Origin: Methanobrevibacter arboriphilus
GTDB lineage: Archaea > Methanobacteriota > Methanobacteria > Methanobacteriales > Methanobacteriaceae
Reading direction: 5' to 3'
DNA: 64,000 nucleotides
NCBI RefSeq assembly: GCF_019669925.1
Contig: NZ_AP019779.1
Span: 2,329,272-2,393,271, forward strand
Shown: positions 46,996 through 55,444 of the stretch, one piece after another
How positions within the stretch are numbered: the stretch's first letter is position 1
Layout: every line of letters begins with the position of its first letter
The notes under the pieces: generated by a model
The model's database searches: none
What the model saw: the letters and a program-made list of their open reading frames with translations, nothing else
Told to the model about the DNA's origin: nothing
Translations under genes and position numbers: made by a program

Positions 46996-47553
46996 TTGTA
47001 CTATTTAACAAAAATTGAGGATACTGTGAGAATTCCTCCTTATAAGTTTGAGGATCCTCTGGAAGAAGTAGCTATTGAAACTCTTAATGAGACTTATAAC
47101 GGCAGACTTGATAAAAAATTAGGTTTGCTTGTTAGTGTTAACAATATAGAGGTCATTGGTGAAGGTAAAGTAATAATGGGCGATGGTGCTGCTTATCATG
47201 AGGTAGTTTTCAATGCAGTGTTCTTTAAACCCGAATTATATGAAATAATTGATGGTGAAGTAATTGAAATAGCTGAATTTGGAGCTTTTATTCGTATTGG
47301 TCCAATGGATGGTTTAGTTCATGTTTCTCAAGTCACAGACGATTATATTAATTATGATTCTAAAAGAGGAGCATTACTTGCTAAAGAATCTAAAAAAACT
47401 CTTGAAGAAGGAAACTTTGTCAGAGCTAGAATTGTTGCTGTTAGTTTAAAGGGTAAATCCACTAAAGAAACTAGGATTGGGCTTACTATGAGACAGCCTA
47501 ACTTAGGAAGGTTTGAGTGGATTGAAGATGAGAAAAATAAAAGTAAAAAATAA
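46996..47553 (+). CDS. rpoE: RNA polymerase subunit Rpo7 (RpoE')
   Basis: Stalk subunit of archaeal RNA polymerase, partner of Rpo4. The N-terminal tip/RNP-like domain ([21 protein letters not shown]) is followed by an S1/OB domain from about residue 82: [28 protein letters not shown]. It contacts emerging RNA. Length 185 is normal. Start is TTG 46996, four bases after GAGGGAT. Followed closely by spt4, as in other archaea. The 17-bp repeat array lies just upstream. Confidence 0.96.
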   Translation: MYYLTKIEDTVRIPPYKFEDPLEEVAIETLNETYNGRLDKKLGLLVSVNNIEVIGEGKVIMGDGAAYHEVVFNAVFFKPELYEIIDGEVIEIAEFGAFIRIGPMDGLVHVSQVTDDYINYDSKRGALLAKESKKTLEEGNFVRARIVAVSLKGKSTKETRIGLTMRQPNLGRFEWIEDEKNKSKK

Positions 47554-47597
47554 TACATAAAAGTATTATTTGTTTTAATTATCAGGAAGTATTATAA

Positions 47598-47780
47598 ATG
47601 AGTATTAAAGCTTGTACTTCATGTAAAAGAATATCTACTAGAGAACGTTGTCCAGTTTGTAATAACCCTACTTCAACTAATTGGAGTGGTCTTTTAATAA
47701 TTATAGATCCAGAAAATTCGGATATAGCTAAAGAATTGCATATTGAATTACCTGGAGAATATGCTCTTAGAGTAAGATGA
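47598..47780 (+). CDS. spt4: Transcription elongation factor Spt4 (RpoE'')
   Basis: A 60-residue zinc-ribbon protein that pairs with Spt5 to keep elongating RNA polymerase closed. Cysteines C6, C9, C18 and C21 form the zinc site (KACTSCKR..RCPVCNN), and NWSGLLIIIDPENSDIAKEL is the Spt5-binding sheet. AGGAAG precedes ATG 47598. Immediately downstream of rpoE. Confidence 0.95.
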   Translation: MSIKACTSCKRISTRERCPVCNNPTSTNWSGLLIIIDPENSDIAKELHIELPGEYALRVR

Positions 47781-47855
47781 TTTGGCTATGACTTTGATTA
47801 ATGATTATAAAACTAAAAATTTAAAAATTTCATATGAGATTTAAGAGGTATAATA

Positions 47856-48380
47856 GTGTTAATATTAGATGAAACTGATAGGAATAAGTTTAAAAAGCCA
47901 TTAGGTAAATTATATCCTTTCTTTGAAGATGCTTTACCTGAAATTATTTCATCTAAATTTTTAATATCTGTTGGAGATGAGACTACCAATAATCTTCACA
48001 GTAAAAATATTTATCCAAATATTAGTATAATTGATAACTTAATTCAAAGAAAAATTCATAATAATAAAATAATTCATAATAATGAGTTTAATCATAATGA
48101 AAATGTTTTATTTACAAAGAATCCTCCAGGAACTATCACTGATGAACTATGGGAAACCATAGATCTAGCTATCAAAAAAGCAACAAATGATGATGTAAAA
48201 CAATTAATTGTTGTAGAAGGGGAAGAAGATCTTGCAGTTCTTCCATGTATTGTTATGGCTCCTGATAATGCGGTTGTTTTATATGGACAACCTAATGAAG
48301 GATTAGTATTTTTAAACGTTTTTGAAGTAAAAAAAAGAGCTAATGAGCTACTTAAATTGTTCAAAAAAGTAGATAATTGA
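47856..48380 (+). CDS. GTP-dependent dephospho-CoA kinase (DUF359)
   Basis: Archaeal enzyme for the last step of coenzyme A synthesis, using GTP. Family features are SVGDETTNNL near 38-47, PNISIIDNLIQRK, NPPGTITDELW near 89-99 and VVEGEEDLAVLPCIVMAPDNAVVLYGQPNEG, the nucleotide-binding core. Residues 67-83 are an extra Asn/His-rich loop made of an 18-bp in-frame repeat (I-H-N-N-K-I, I-H-N-N-E-F, N-H-N-E-N). GTG 47856 is four bases after GAGGTAT. Its place between spt4 and S24e is conserved in many archaea. Length 174 includes the insert. Confidence 0.9.
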   Translation: MLILDETDRNKFKKPLGKLYPFFEDALPEIISSKFLISVGDETTNNLHSKNIYPNISIIDNLIQRKIHNNKIIHNNEFNHNENVLFTKNPPGTITDELWETIDLAIKKATNDDVKQLIVVEGEEDLAVLPCIVMAPDNAVVLYGQPNEGLVFLNVFEVKKRANELLKLFKKVDN

Positions 48381-48423
48381 AATTATTAAAAATAAAGTTT
48401 TATTAAGTTAAAGAGGCTTAAAA

Positions 48424-48741
48424 ATGGAAATTGACATTTTAAATAAGAAAGAAAATAAAGTATTAGATAGAACTGAGGTTAAATTTGATTGTATTTATTC
48501 TGGTGAGGCTACACCTAAATTATTAGATGTTAAAAGTAAGTTAGTAGCTTTATTAGATTCTAAAAAAGATTTAATTGTGGTTGATTCACTTCAACCTCAT
48601 TATGGTCAAACTAAAGCTTCTGGCTATGCAAAGATTTATGGTTCAATTGAAAGTTTGGAAAATATTGAAACTGAACATGTATTAGCTAAAAATAAAGAAG
48701 TTGAAGTTGTTGAAGATGATGAATCTGAAGAATCAGAATAA
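48424..48741 (+). CDS. rps24e: Ribosomal protein S24e
   Basis: Small-subunit protein of 105 residues. MEIDILNKKENKVLDRTEVKF and the segment QPHYGQTKASGYAKIYGS are diagnostic; the C-terminus is acidic (EVVEDDESEESE) as is common in this order. AGAGGCT lies before ATG 48424. Between the DUF359 kinase and S27ae in the cluster. Confidence 0.97.
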   Translation: MEIDILNKKENKVLDRTEVKFDCIYSGEATPKLLDVKSKLVALLDSKKDLIVVDSLQPHYGQTKASGYAKIYGSIESLENIETEHVLAKNKEVEVVEDDESEESE

Positions 48742-48806
48742 AAATCTGAATCTGAAGAACACTTGTATAATTATTGTATAATATAATAGTCTGGAGGGAC
48801 TAAATT

Positions 48807-48962
48807 ATGAAAAAATCTACACTTTACGAAGTTGATGGTGATAAATTAAAAAGGAAAAATCCGTTTTGTCCTCGTTGTTCTGGTGGTGTATTTATGGCTG
48901 ATCATGGTGATAGATATGCTTGTGGAAAATGTGGATATACTGAGATTAAAAACAAAGATTAA
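48807..48962 (+). CDS. rps27ae: Ribosomal protein S27ae
   Basis: A 51-residue zinc-ribbon protein, archaeal equivalent of the ubiquitin-fused eukaryotic S27a. [20 protein letters not shown] carries the first cysteine pair (C21, C24) and [10 protein letters not shown] the second (C39, C42). ATG 48807 is preceded by GGAGGGAC, spaced slightly wider than usual. Last gene of the cluster; the Kae1/Bud32 gene that often follows it in archaea is not present here. A T-rich stretch just after the stop is a likely terminator. Confidence 0.96.
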   Translation: MKKSTLYEVDGDKLKRKNPFCPRCSGGVFMADHGDRYACGKCGYTEIKNKD

Positions 48963-48992
48963 TTTTTCTTTTTAATTTTTTTATTTTATAAA
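48963..48992 (+). terminator. T-rich archaeal terminator after S27ae
   Basis: TTTTTC followed by TTTTT, TTTTTTT and TTTAT runs within 30 bases directly after the stop codon of the last gene in the cluster, on the coding strand. Confidence 0.5.
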
Positions 48993-49657
48993 AATTTTTA
49001 ATATTCTATTAGCTTATTATATTTAGTTTTATTAAATAATTTTATTAATTTTTATCAATATTTTTATTAGTTTTATTATTTTTATCATTATTTTTTTATT
49101 ATTATTTTTATTACTATCTTTATTATTTTTATTAATATATGTATTCATTATTAATTTTATTATTAGTTTTATTATTACTTTTATTATAATTTTAAAATAT
49201 ATTATTATTTTATAATTTATTCCATTTTATTATTCTTTTTAATATGTTCTTAAGTTTCTAATTTATTTTTATTAAATTATTTTATTAATTGTTTTTTCTT
49301 AATTCATTTCTATTAAAAATTTTCCAATTCAGATATTTATTTTATAAATAATAAAAATTTCATTTTTAAACTTATAAAAATAGAAAATTTTTATAAATAA
49401 GATAAAAATTAATAAGTATATGTAACTACTAAATAGAAATTAGAATAAAAATATAATTATACATAAAAGATTTGATAGATTTTTATTAAGCTTATTTTTA
49501 TTAGATTTAAATTAATAAAAATTAAAACATTATAAGAATGATATTATAGAATCTTAGAATTATTATACTAATATTGGAATATTTTAAATTAGAATTATTA
49601 TAAAAATTAAATTTATATAATTTTTTATAGGTATATTTAATTGAAAGGTGTATTTAA
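48963..49657. other. 695-bp AT-rich spacer
   Basis: After the terminator, long ATTATTTTTATTATT-type text and no gene. GGTG at 49647 serves argH. Confidence 0.5.
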
Positions 49658-51085
49658 TTGAATTTAAGAAGTGGAAGACTAGATAAGAAGATGACAGAAG
49701 ATGCTGCTATATATACATCTTCACTTGATGCTGATAGGTATATTTTTGATAGTGATGTTAAGTGTAACTTTGCACATGTATTGATGTTAAAAAATGAGGA
49801 TATAATTGATGAAGAAATAGCTGATAAGATACTTGAAGCTTTAACTAAATTAAAAGAAGAAGGTTTTGAAGCACTTAATTTTGATCATTCTGTTGAAGAT
49901 ATCCATATGGCAGTTGAAAATTATGTTACTGACATGGTTGGTGAAGGGGTAGCAGGTTTTATGCACACTGCTAAGTCAAGAAATGATCAAGTGGCTACTG
50001 ATGTTAGATTAACACTTAGGTCTAAAATTATTGAGGTTCAAATAGCTATTTTGGAATTTATTGAAGGATTAGTAAAATTAGCTGAAGAACATAAAGAAAC
50101 AGTTACCATAGGTTATACTCACCTTCAACATGCTCAACCAATTACCATGGCTCATAATTTTATGGCTTATGCTCAAGCACTAAGAAGAGATTATGAAAGG
50201 TTAAATGATACTTATAAAAGAGTTAATCAAAATCCTCTTGGTTCAGCAGCTATGACTACAACTAGTTTTCCAATTAATAGGGAGCTTACTACAAAACTTC
50301 TTGGGTTTGATAGCTATCTTGAAAATTCCATGGATGGAGTTTCAGCTCGAGACTTTATATCTGAAACTGTTTTTGATTTAGCTACTTTAACAACAAGTTT
50401 ATCTAAAATGTGTGAAGAATTGGTTCTTTGGAGTACTTATGAGTTTGGGATTATTGAGATAGCTGATGAATTTTCTTCCACATCTTCAATTATGCCTCAA
50501 AAAAAGAATCCTGATGTAGCTGAGGTTGCTAGAGCTAAATCTACTATAATCAATGGGGAGTTGGTTACTATTATGACTATATTAAAGGCTATTCCTTATA
50601 CTTATAATAGAGATTTACAAGAAATAACTCCTCACCTTTGGAACTCATTAGAAGTAGCATATAATACTTTAAAAATCGTTTCAGAGATGGTATTGTCTAT
50701 AAAAATTAATAAAAAAAGATGTTTAGAATTAGCAGGTGCTAATTTTGGAACTGTTACTGATTTAGCTGATGTTATGGTTAGAGAAGCTAAGATTCCATTT
50801 AGAACAGCTCATAAAATTGTTGGTCGTTTAGTGAACCTCTCTATTGAAATGGGCTTAGAAATAGAGGATATAGATTCTAGATTTATTGATGGAATAGCTA
50901 ATGATTTAGGCTTTGATAAGTTAAAATTATCCAATGATTTAATTCAAAAATCACTTGATCCTCTTGAAAACGTTAAAATGAGACAAGTTCCAGGTGGACC
51001 TTCTCCAGAGATGGTTCAGTTAGCTTGTAATAATATGAAAGAATTTTTAAAAGAAGAATTTGATAAAAAATGTATTGAAAAATAA
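49658..51085 (+). CDS. argH: Argininosuccinate lyase
   Basis: Last step of arginine synthesis: cleaves argininosuccinate to arginine and fumarate. Fumarase/aspartase superfamily signatures are clear: DIHMAVENYVTD, HTAKSRNDQVATDVRL, GYTHLQHAQPITMAHN with the catalytic His, and the SSTSSIMPQKKNPDVAEVAR signature with the catalytic Ser loop. Length 475 is normal. The start is TTG 49658, because an in-frame stop (TAA 49655) sits immediately before it; GGTG lies seven bases upstream. It converges with the small zinc-ribbon gene at 51110-51412. Confidence 0.96.
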   Translation: MNLRSGRLDKKMTEDAAIYTSSLDADRYIFDSDVKCNFAHVLMLKNEDIIDEEIADKILEALTKLKEEGFEALNFDHSVEDIHMAVENYVTDMVGEGVAGFMHTAKSRNDQVATDVRLTLRSKIIEVQIAILEFIEGLVKLAEEHKETVTIGYTHLQHAQPITMAHNFMAYAQALRRDYERLNDTYKRVNQNPLGSAAMTTTSFPINRELTTKLLGFDSYLENSMDGVSARDFISETVFDLATLTTSLSKMCEELVLWSTYEFGIIEIADEFSSTSSIMPQKKNPDVAEVARAKSTIINGELVTIMTILKAIPYTYNRDLQEITPHLWNSLEVAYNTLKIVSEMVLSIKINKKRCLELAGANFGTVTDLADVMVREAKIPFRTAHKIVGRLVNLSIEMGLEIEDIDSRFIDGIANDLGFDKLKLSNDLIQKSLDPLENVKMRQVPGGPSPEMVQLACNNMKEFLKEEFDKKCIEK

Positions 51086-51109
51086 TTTTTCAAGATCAAT
51101 AATGAGTTT

Positions 51110-51412
51110 TTATATTTCTAATTCATCTAACCTTCTTTCTATTTCTTCATCAGTTAGTTCTTCTTCACATTCTGTTTCTTCATACTCTTTTTCTTGGTTT
51201 TCTGTTTTTTCTTTATTTTTTTTATCTTTTTTAGACTTGGATTTTTCAATTTTTAATTTTAGCTCATAATCTTCCTTTATTTCTTTAGCTATTTTTTCAT
51301 CACCCTCAATTACTGGTCCAGTATAATCACAATCTTTACATTCCCATACAGACCAATTTTGAGGAATTATCCAATCGACATTTTTTGATCCACATCTTGG
51401 ACATATTTTCAT
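51110..51412 (-). CDS. Small zinc-ribbon protein with charged tail
   Basis: A 100-residue protein. The first 35 residues form a zinc ribbon, MKICPRCGSKNVDW then WECKDCDYTGPVIEGD, with C4, C7, C25 and C28 as ligands, similar to small zinc-ribbon proteins common in methanogens. The remainder is a highly charged Lys/Glu coiled-coil-like tail. On the minus strand GGTTGATAAA leads to ATG 51412 at standard spacing. May bind nucleic acid or a protein partner; no further role can be assigned. Convergent to argH. Confidence 0.8.
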   Translation of the reverse strand: MKICPRCGSKNVDWIIPQNWSVWECKDCDYTGPVIEGDEKIAKEIKEDYELKLKIEKSKSKKDKKNKEKTENQEKEYEETECEEELTDEEIERRLDELEI

Positions 51413-51648
51413 TTTATCAACCTTTCAATTTTAATTATATATAATATTTTAACTTTATATGTTTTCATTTTAACTATTTTGTAATTTTGTGGTATATAAC
51501 ATAAAATATTATTTTTTATAGTATTATTTTTTATAGAGTATTTTTTAATAGAGTAGTATTCTTTATAGAGTATCATTTTTTATAGATATTATAATATAAA
51601 GAATGACTATGAAGAATAATTATGAAGAATAATTATTTTTTGGATAAT

Positions 51649-51656
51649 ATTATATA
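51649..51656 (+). promoter_or_regulatory. TATA box for a leaderless mRNA
   Basis: ATTATATA lies 23-30 bases before ATG 51679, which has no ribosome-binding site. Transcription is expected to start at or next to the ATG. Confidence 0.5.
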
Positions 51657-51678
51657 CAATTAAATACATAATATTACT

Positions 51679-51816
51679 ATGAAATCTAATAACACCAATT
51701 TAGCTATAGGAATTATTGCTATTATAGCAGGTATTTTAGTGATTGTTTTCCCAAATATTGTTGCTTATGTAATAGGATTAGTTCTAATTGCATATGGAGT
51801 ATTAAACTTTTTATAA
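51679..51816 (+). CDS. DUF3096-like 45-residue membrane protein
   Basis: A very short gene, only 45 codons. After MKSNNTN the protein is two hydrophobic segments, LAIGIIAIIAGILVIVFP and IVAYVIGLVLIAYGVLNFL, joined by a Pro-Asn turn, as in the small DUF3096 membrane proteins. It likely spans the membrane twice. No ribosome-binding site is present; a TATA box at 51649-51656 suggests a leaderless transcript. It stands between the zinc-ribbon gene and the PP-loop ATPase gene on opposite strands. Function unknown. Confidence 0.7.
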   Translation: MKSNNTNLAIGIIAIIAGILVIVFPNIVAYVIGLVLIAYGVLNFL

Positions 51817-51967
51817 TTTGATTTTAAGTTTAATATAGTCTAAAAAGACTTTAATGTTTTTAGTGTTTCCATTTTTTATATAATTAGCGAGAGCTATATT
51901 ATATATTTTTTTGTTTTTTATTATATTTTTAAAATTAAAGTTATTTTCACTAATTTATTTATTATAT

Positions 51968-53197
51968 TTATTTTTCTGTTCTATAAAAACTCCAAATTAA
52001 ATCAAGAGCTTCACCAGGCTCTAATGCACCAGATCTTGTTTCTCTAAGTATTCTTTGAATTGAAAACTTTTTAAAATATGGATACTTTTTATGAGATTCA
52101 TATAAAAGAGGACATCCGAATCCTTTTATCTGTTCTAAATTATATTTTAATATGTTTTTCTTTATTTCTTCCTTTCCTACAGATAGAGTAGCTGGTAAAT
52201 TCAATCTAAACATATCTAGGTCATCTTCATCAAAATTATTATTTTCATTATTTTTATTAGTTCTCTTATTATTATTCTCATTAATTTTATTATTATTTTC
52301 ATTAATTTCCTTATTATTTTCATTAACTTCATTATTATCTTCATTATTCTCATTATCTTTATTAAATTTATTATTAATAGTTTTATTAATTTTATATTTT
52401 GTAATACATTGAGATCCTGTTGATAACATATCTCCAAAAATTACAAGGTTTATATTATTATCTTTCCCATAATTGAATAAAGCAGAGGCAGTTTCTTTTG
52501 AACATCTCCCACATGGATGTAAATTTCCACTCAATGAATCTTGAATTATTTCTGTGTAATCCATGGGAATATATTTATGCTTTACTGAAATTTCTTTACA
52601 TAATTTTTTTATATTATCTTTAAATTGTTTAGGGAGTATTATTGTTCCAGGATCAATAGTAACAGCTATTGGATTAAATCCTAATTTTTTAGCTATTACC
52701 AAGGAAAAACTACTATCCACTCCTCCTGAAAGGGCCACTATTGCATTATTTTCATTTTTACTAAATTCATAATCATGATTATTAAAATATTCAGTGAAAT
52801 CGAAGTTATAAATATTTTCTATTTTTGCTTCTAAAATAGATTTTAAATTTTCAATAGGTGCTAAAAATGATTGATTAGATTTTTCATTTTCCTGTTCTTT
52901 TATAAAGGAGTCTAATTTTTGTAAAGATAATTTCATCCTATACTCTTTTATTAAATAGTCTGAATAGCTTTCAACATGAATTTTATTAATTTTCATTTTT
53001 TCTCTAAGTTTTCCTACAACCCATCCTCCTTTTCCAATAATTGAGGATTTATCTGGCCTATCTGGAGTTATAATCCATAATTCATCGTATTTTTTGTCAT
53101 ATATTAATTTTTTTATATTAATCTTAACATTATCATGACCAATTTCTCTTCTTATTAGGTTTATCTGTTTTATAATTGTTTTTTTATCTAATTTCAA
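51968..53197 (-). CDS. PP-loop ATPase with N-terminal KH-like domain
   Basis: Residues 157-163 read SGGVDSS, the PP-loop of adenylating ATPases (tRNA thiolases, NAD/GMP synthetases). Upstream, residues 40-75 (ELWIITPDRPDKSSIIGKGG then VVGKLREKMKINKIHV) look like a KH RNA-binding motif with GKGG at 55-58. After the PP-loop come HPCGRCSKETA and, near the end, GFGCPLLYESH, whose cysteines could hold a sulfur or cluster as in TtcA-like enzymes. An RNA-modifying (perhaps tRNA sulfur-transfer) role is plausible but unproven. Residues about 277-325 are an Asn/Glu-rich insert from a 21-bp in-frame repeat. TTG 53197 follows GGTG by five bases. Confidence 0.78.
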   Translation of the reverse strand: MKLDKKTIIKQINLIRREIGHDNVKINIKKLIYDKKYDELWIITPDRPDKSSIIGKGGWVVGKLREKMKINKIHVESYSDYLIKEYRMKLSLQKLDSFIKEQENEKSNQSFLAPIENLKSILEAKIENIYNFDFTEYFNNHDYEFSKNENNAIVALSGGVDSSFSLVIAKKLGFNPIAVTIDPGTIILPKQFKDNIKKLCKEISVKHKYIPMDYTEIIQDSLSGNLHPCGRCSKETASALFNYGKDNNINLVIFGDMLSTGSQCITKYKINKTINNKFNKDNENNEDNNEVNENNKEINENNNKINENNNKRTNKNNENNNFDEDDLDMFRLNLPATLSVGKEEIKKNILKYNLEQIKGFGCPLLYESHKKYPYFKKFSIQRILRETRSGALEPGEALDLIWSFYRTEK

Positions 53198-53583
53198 CTT
53201 TTCACCGATTTAATGATATTTTAAGTAAAAATGATTTAAGTAAAATTTAAAAGTTCATAATATTATTTGTTTAAAAATTTGTTTAAAATCAATATATTTT
53301 ATTATAGAAATTTAATATTAGTATATAATTTTATATACTTAAATAGATATAATAATTTATAATAATTATTTAAATTAGATATTTGATATATATTATGTAA
53401 ATATTTATTTTATGTAAATATTTCATTGCAATAGGATTTCCTTGCAATAGAGTTTTCATAATTTAATTTATTATATAGTTTTTATTATCTGAGGATATAT
53501 AATTAAGAAAAGTACAATTATGGTAAATGATATAACTACTTATGTTATGAAAATGATTAATGTTAAAATGGGAGTTTAATTAA
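53198..53583. other. 386-bp divergent spacer
   Basis: No gene. Includes short direct repeats TATGTAAATATTT (53393-53425) and TTGCAATAG (53426-53450), and a GGGAG site before the acyltransferase gene. Confidence 0.5.
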
Positions 53584-54189
53584 ATGGCTAGCTTATTGGG
53601 AATTTTTAATAATGATAATGATGAATTTTATCAGAAACTAGCTAAAGAAAATATTAAACTTGGTGTTAATTATAAAAGATTCAGCAAAAATCCTGTTTTT
53701 GGAAAAAACATTCTTCTTCGTTCTAATACTATTATCTATAATGATGTTGTTATGGGAGATGATTTTAAAACTGGTCATAATGTAGTAATCAGGGAAAATA
53801 CTGATATTGGTGATGATGTTTTAATTGGTACTAATAGTGTTATTGAAGGAAATTGTAAGATTGGATCTAATGTTAGAATACAATCTAATGTTTATATACC
53901 TACTAATAGCGTTATTGAAGATAATGTATTCATTGGGCCTTGTGCTTGTTTTACAAACGATCGTTATCCTGTTAGAGTAGAATATGATTTAAAAGGTCCT
54001 CAAATTAGGAAAGGGGCTTCTGTTGGTGCTAACACCACATTTCTTTCTAATATTGAGGTTGGTGAAGGAGCTATTGTTGCTGCTGGAGCTGTTGTTACAA
54101 GAACTGTGCCTCCGTTCTATTTAGCTATTGGTGCACCAGCTAAGATTAAGCCTTTACCTGAACATTTGAGAGTTCCTAATATTCTTTAA
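53584..54189 (+). CDS. Left-handed beta-helix N-acyltransferase (WbbJ/FdtC-like)
   Basis: A 201-residue hexapeptide-repeat acetyltransferase. Residues about 35-115 repeat [I/V]-G-x-x-x-x ([20 protein letters not shown], then [16 protein letters not shown]), the loop with [12 protein letters not shown] carries the conserved catalytic-region N-D-R-Y-P, and [20 protein letters not shown] with AIGAPAKIK is the classical C-terminal end. Such enzymes acetylate amino-sugars on nucleotide carriers in surface glycan synthesis. The GGGAG site precedes ATG 53584. It is not next to the glycan genes at the left edge of the window, but likely feeds the same kind of pathway. Confidence 0.88.
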   Translation: MASLLGIFNNDNDEFYQKLAKENIKLGVNYKRFSKNPVFGKNILLRSNTIIYNDVVMGDDFKTGHNVVIRENTDIGDDVLIGTNSVIEGNCKIGSNVRIQSNVYIPTNSVIEDNVFIGPCACFTNDRYPVRVEYDLKGPQIRKGASVGANTTFLSNIEVGEGAIVAAGAVVTRTVPPFYLAIGAPAKIKPLPEHLRVPNIL

Positions 54190-54667
54190 TAATATGCAAA
54201 AGTATATATAGTATGAATAATATAATGTTGTTATATAATATTAAAGATATATGATATTAAATTTAATATTTAAAATTTTTTAAAACTTTTTAAATATAAA
54301 ATCTTTTAAATCTAATATTATAAATTAACTTTATTTTTTTATTAATGAGATAAAAATTCTTATAAATAATAAAAACTTTGCTTTTAAACTTGTAAAATCC
54401 GAGATTTAAATATGAAGTTTTGTTTTTTAAAAATTTATAAATTAAGAATTTTTATCTGATTAATAGAATAGAGAATACTCGCTATTTAGATATTATTTTA
54501 ATCTTTATAATATGGTTCTTTTATAAAATCGTATTATAAAATGAATTTTTTATAAATGTTTAAAATTTGTTGCTAATAGTTAGAGGATAAATTCTCTAGT
54601 CTTATTAATCAGAATAGATAATTGATATCTTAATGAAAATAAAAATTCAGATATGATATCTCTGGTT

Positions 54668-54700
54668 ACTAACATATTCACCCCCCTTTTCAATGTTAGT
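54668..54700. repeat. Hairpin with C6-containing loop
   Basis: ACTAACAT (54668-54675) pairs with ATGTTAGT (54693-54700); the 17-base loop contains CCCCCC followed by TTTT. It could be a terminator-like or regulatory element. Confidence 0.6.
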
Positions 54701-55262
54701 TTTAATCTTTATATTGAATATAATCATTCCTTTTTAAAAGATTAAAATAAAACTGAATTTTTTTTATTAAGTATATCATTATCTATTTCTTTTAAATTTA
54801 TTTTGAGTATTTAGATTAGATTTATTTTAGTATTTAAATCTATTCTAAATATTCATTTTATATTTTTTAAGCTTATTTTTAATATTTATTTTTATATTTT
54901 TAATATTTGTTTTTATATTTTTTAAATTTGTTTTTATATTTTTTTTTATATTTTTAGGATGACTTATGATTACAAGTTCAATGAACAAAACTATGAATTT
55001 TAATATATTTTTTAACAAAAAAATATATATCACAATTTTTTAGAAATTATTCATTTTATTTTATATACTCATTAAACAAAAAATAATAATAATTTTGCGT
55101 CTTTCTATTAGTTTTTTTATATTTTTATTATCTTTATTTTTTTCCAAATTGCTCTTTTTCTAATATATCCTTCTTATTCTATATTTTTTTTATTTATTTA
55201 AGCTTTTTTAATTCTATTTTTTTCAATTATTTTTAATAATCTTTTATTTTTAATTTTAAGGC

Positions 55263-55273
55263 GGGGGGGGGGG
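55263..55273. repeat. Eleven-G homopolymer upstream of the adhesin promoter
   Basis: Eleven consecutive G in a region with almost no G/C, about 28 bp upstream of a TATA-like element and 138 bp upstream of the adhesin start. G tracts of this length are classical slippage sites. Confidence 0.9.
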
Positions 55274-55301
55274 CAGCTATTGTTTTTTGATTTTTGGTAG
55301 T

Positions 55302-55313
55302 AATATTTATATG
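55302..55313 (+). promoter_or_regulatory. Probable TATA box of the giant adhesin gene
   Basis: AATATTTATATG lies about 100 bases before the start codon and 28 bp after the G tract; transcription would start near 55335-55340, leaving a leader of about 70 bases. Confidence 0.5.
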
Positions 55314-55402
55314 GGAGTATTTTTATATTAATATTTGTAAAAATAGTGAGTGTTCGCATTGTACTATTTATGGTTTTATTATAATATTAATTAATTAGAT
55401 GT

Positions 55403-55444
55403 GAAAAGTTATGTTTAAAAGTAGAAAAGTTATGTTTAAAAGTA
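55403..55444. repeat. Perfect 21-bp tandem duplication of the adhesin start region
   Basis: GAAAAGTTATGTTTAAAAGT plus A (55403-55423) is repeated exactly at 55424-55444. Each copy has an in-frame ATG (55411 and 55432), so the protein begins with a doubled seven-residue unit (M-F-K-S-R-K-V, M-F-K-S). Confidence 0.95.

Larger units (their letters stand above)
54190..55410. other. 1.2-kb spacer upstream of the giant adhesin
   Basis: No gene on either strand. It contains an 8-bp-arm hairpin with a six-C loop (54668-54700), repeated TTTTTATATTTTT strings (54845-54960), the 11-G tract, the probable promoter, and the 21-bp duplication of the start region. Confidence 0.6.

Noticed and set aside
54361..54397. 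Dispersed 37-bp element also seen at 49343-49379 (about 32 of 37 identical)
   Set aside because: Both copies are almost pure A/T and lie in simple sequence; such similarity can arise by chance at this composition.
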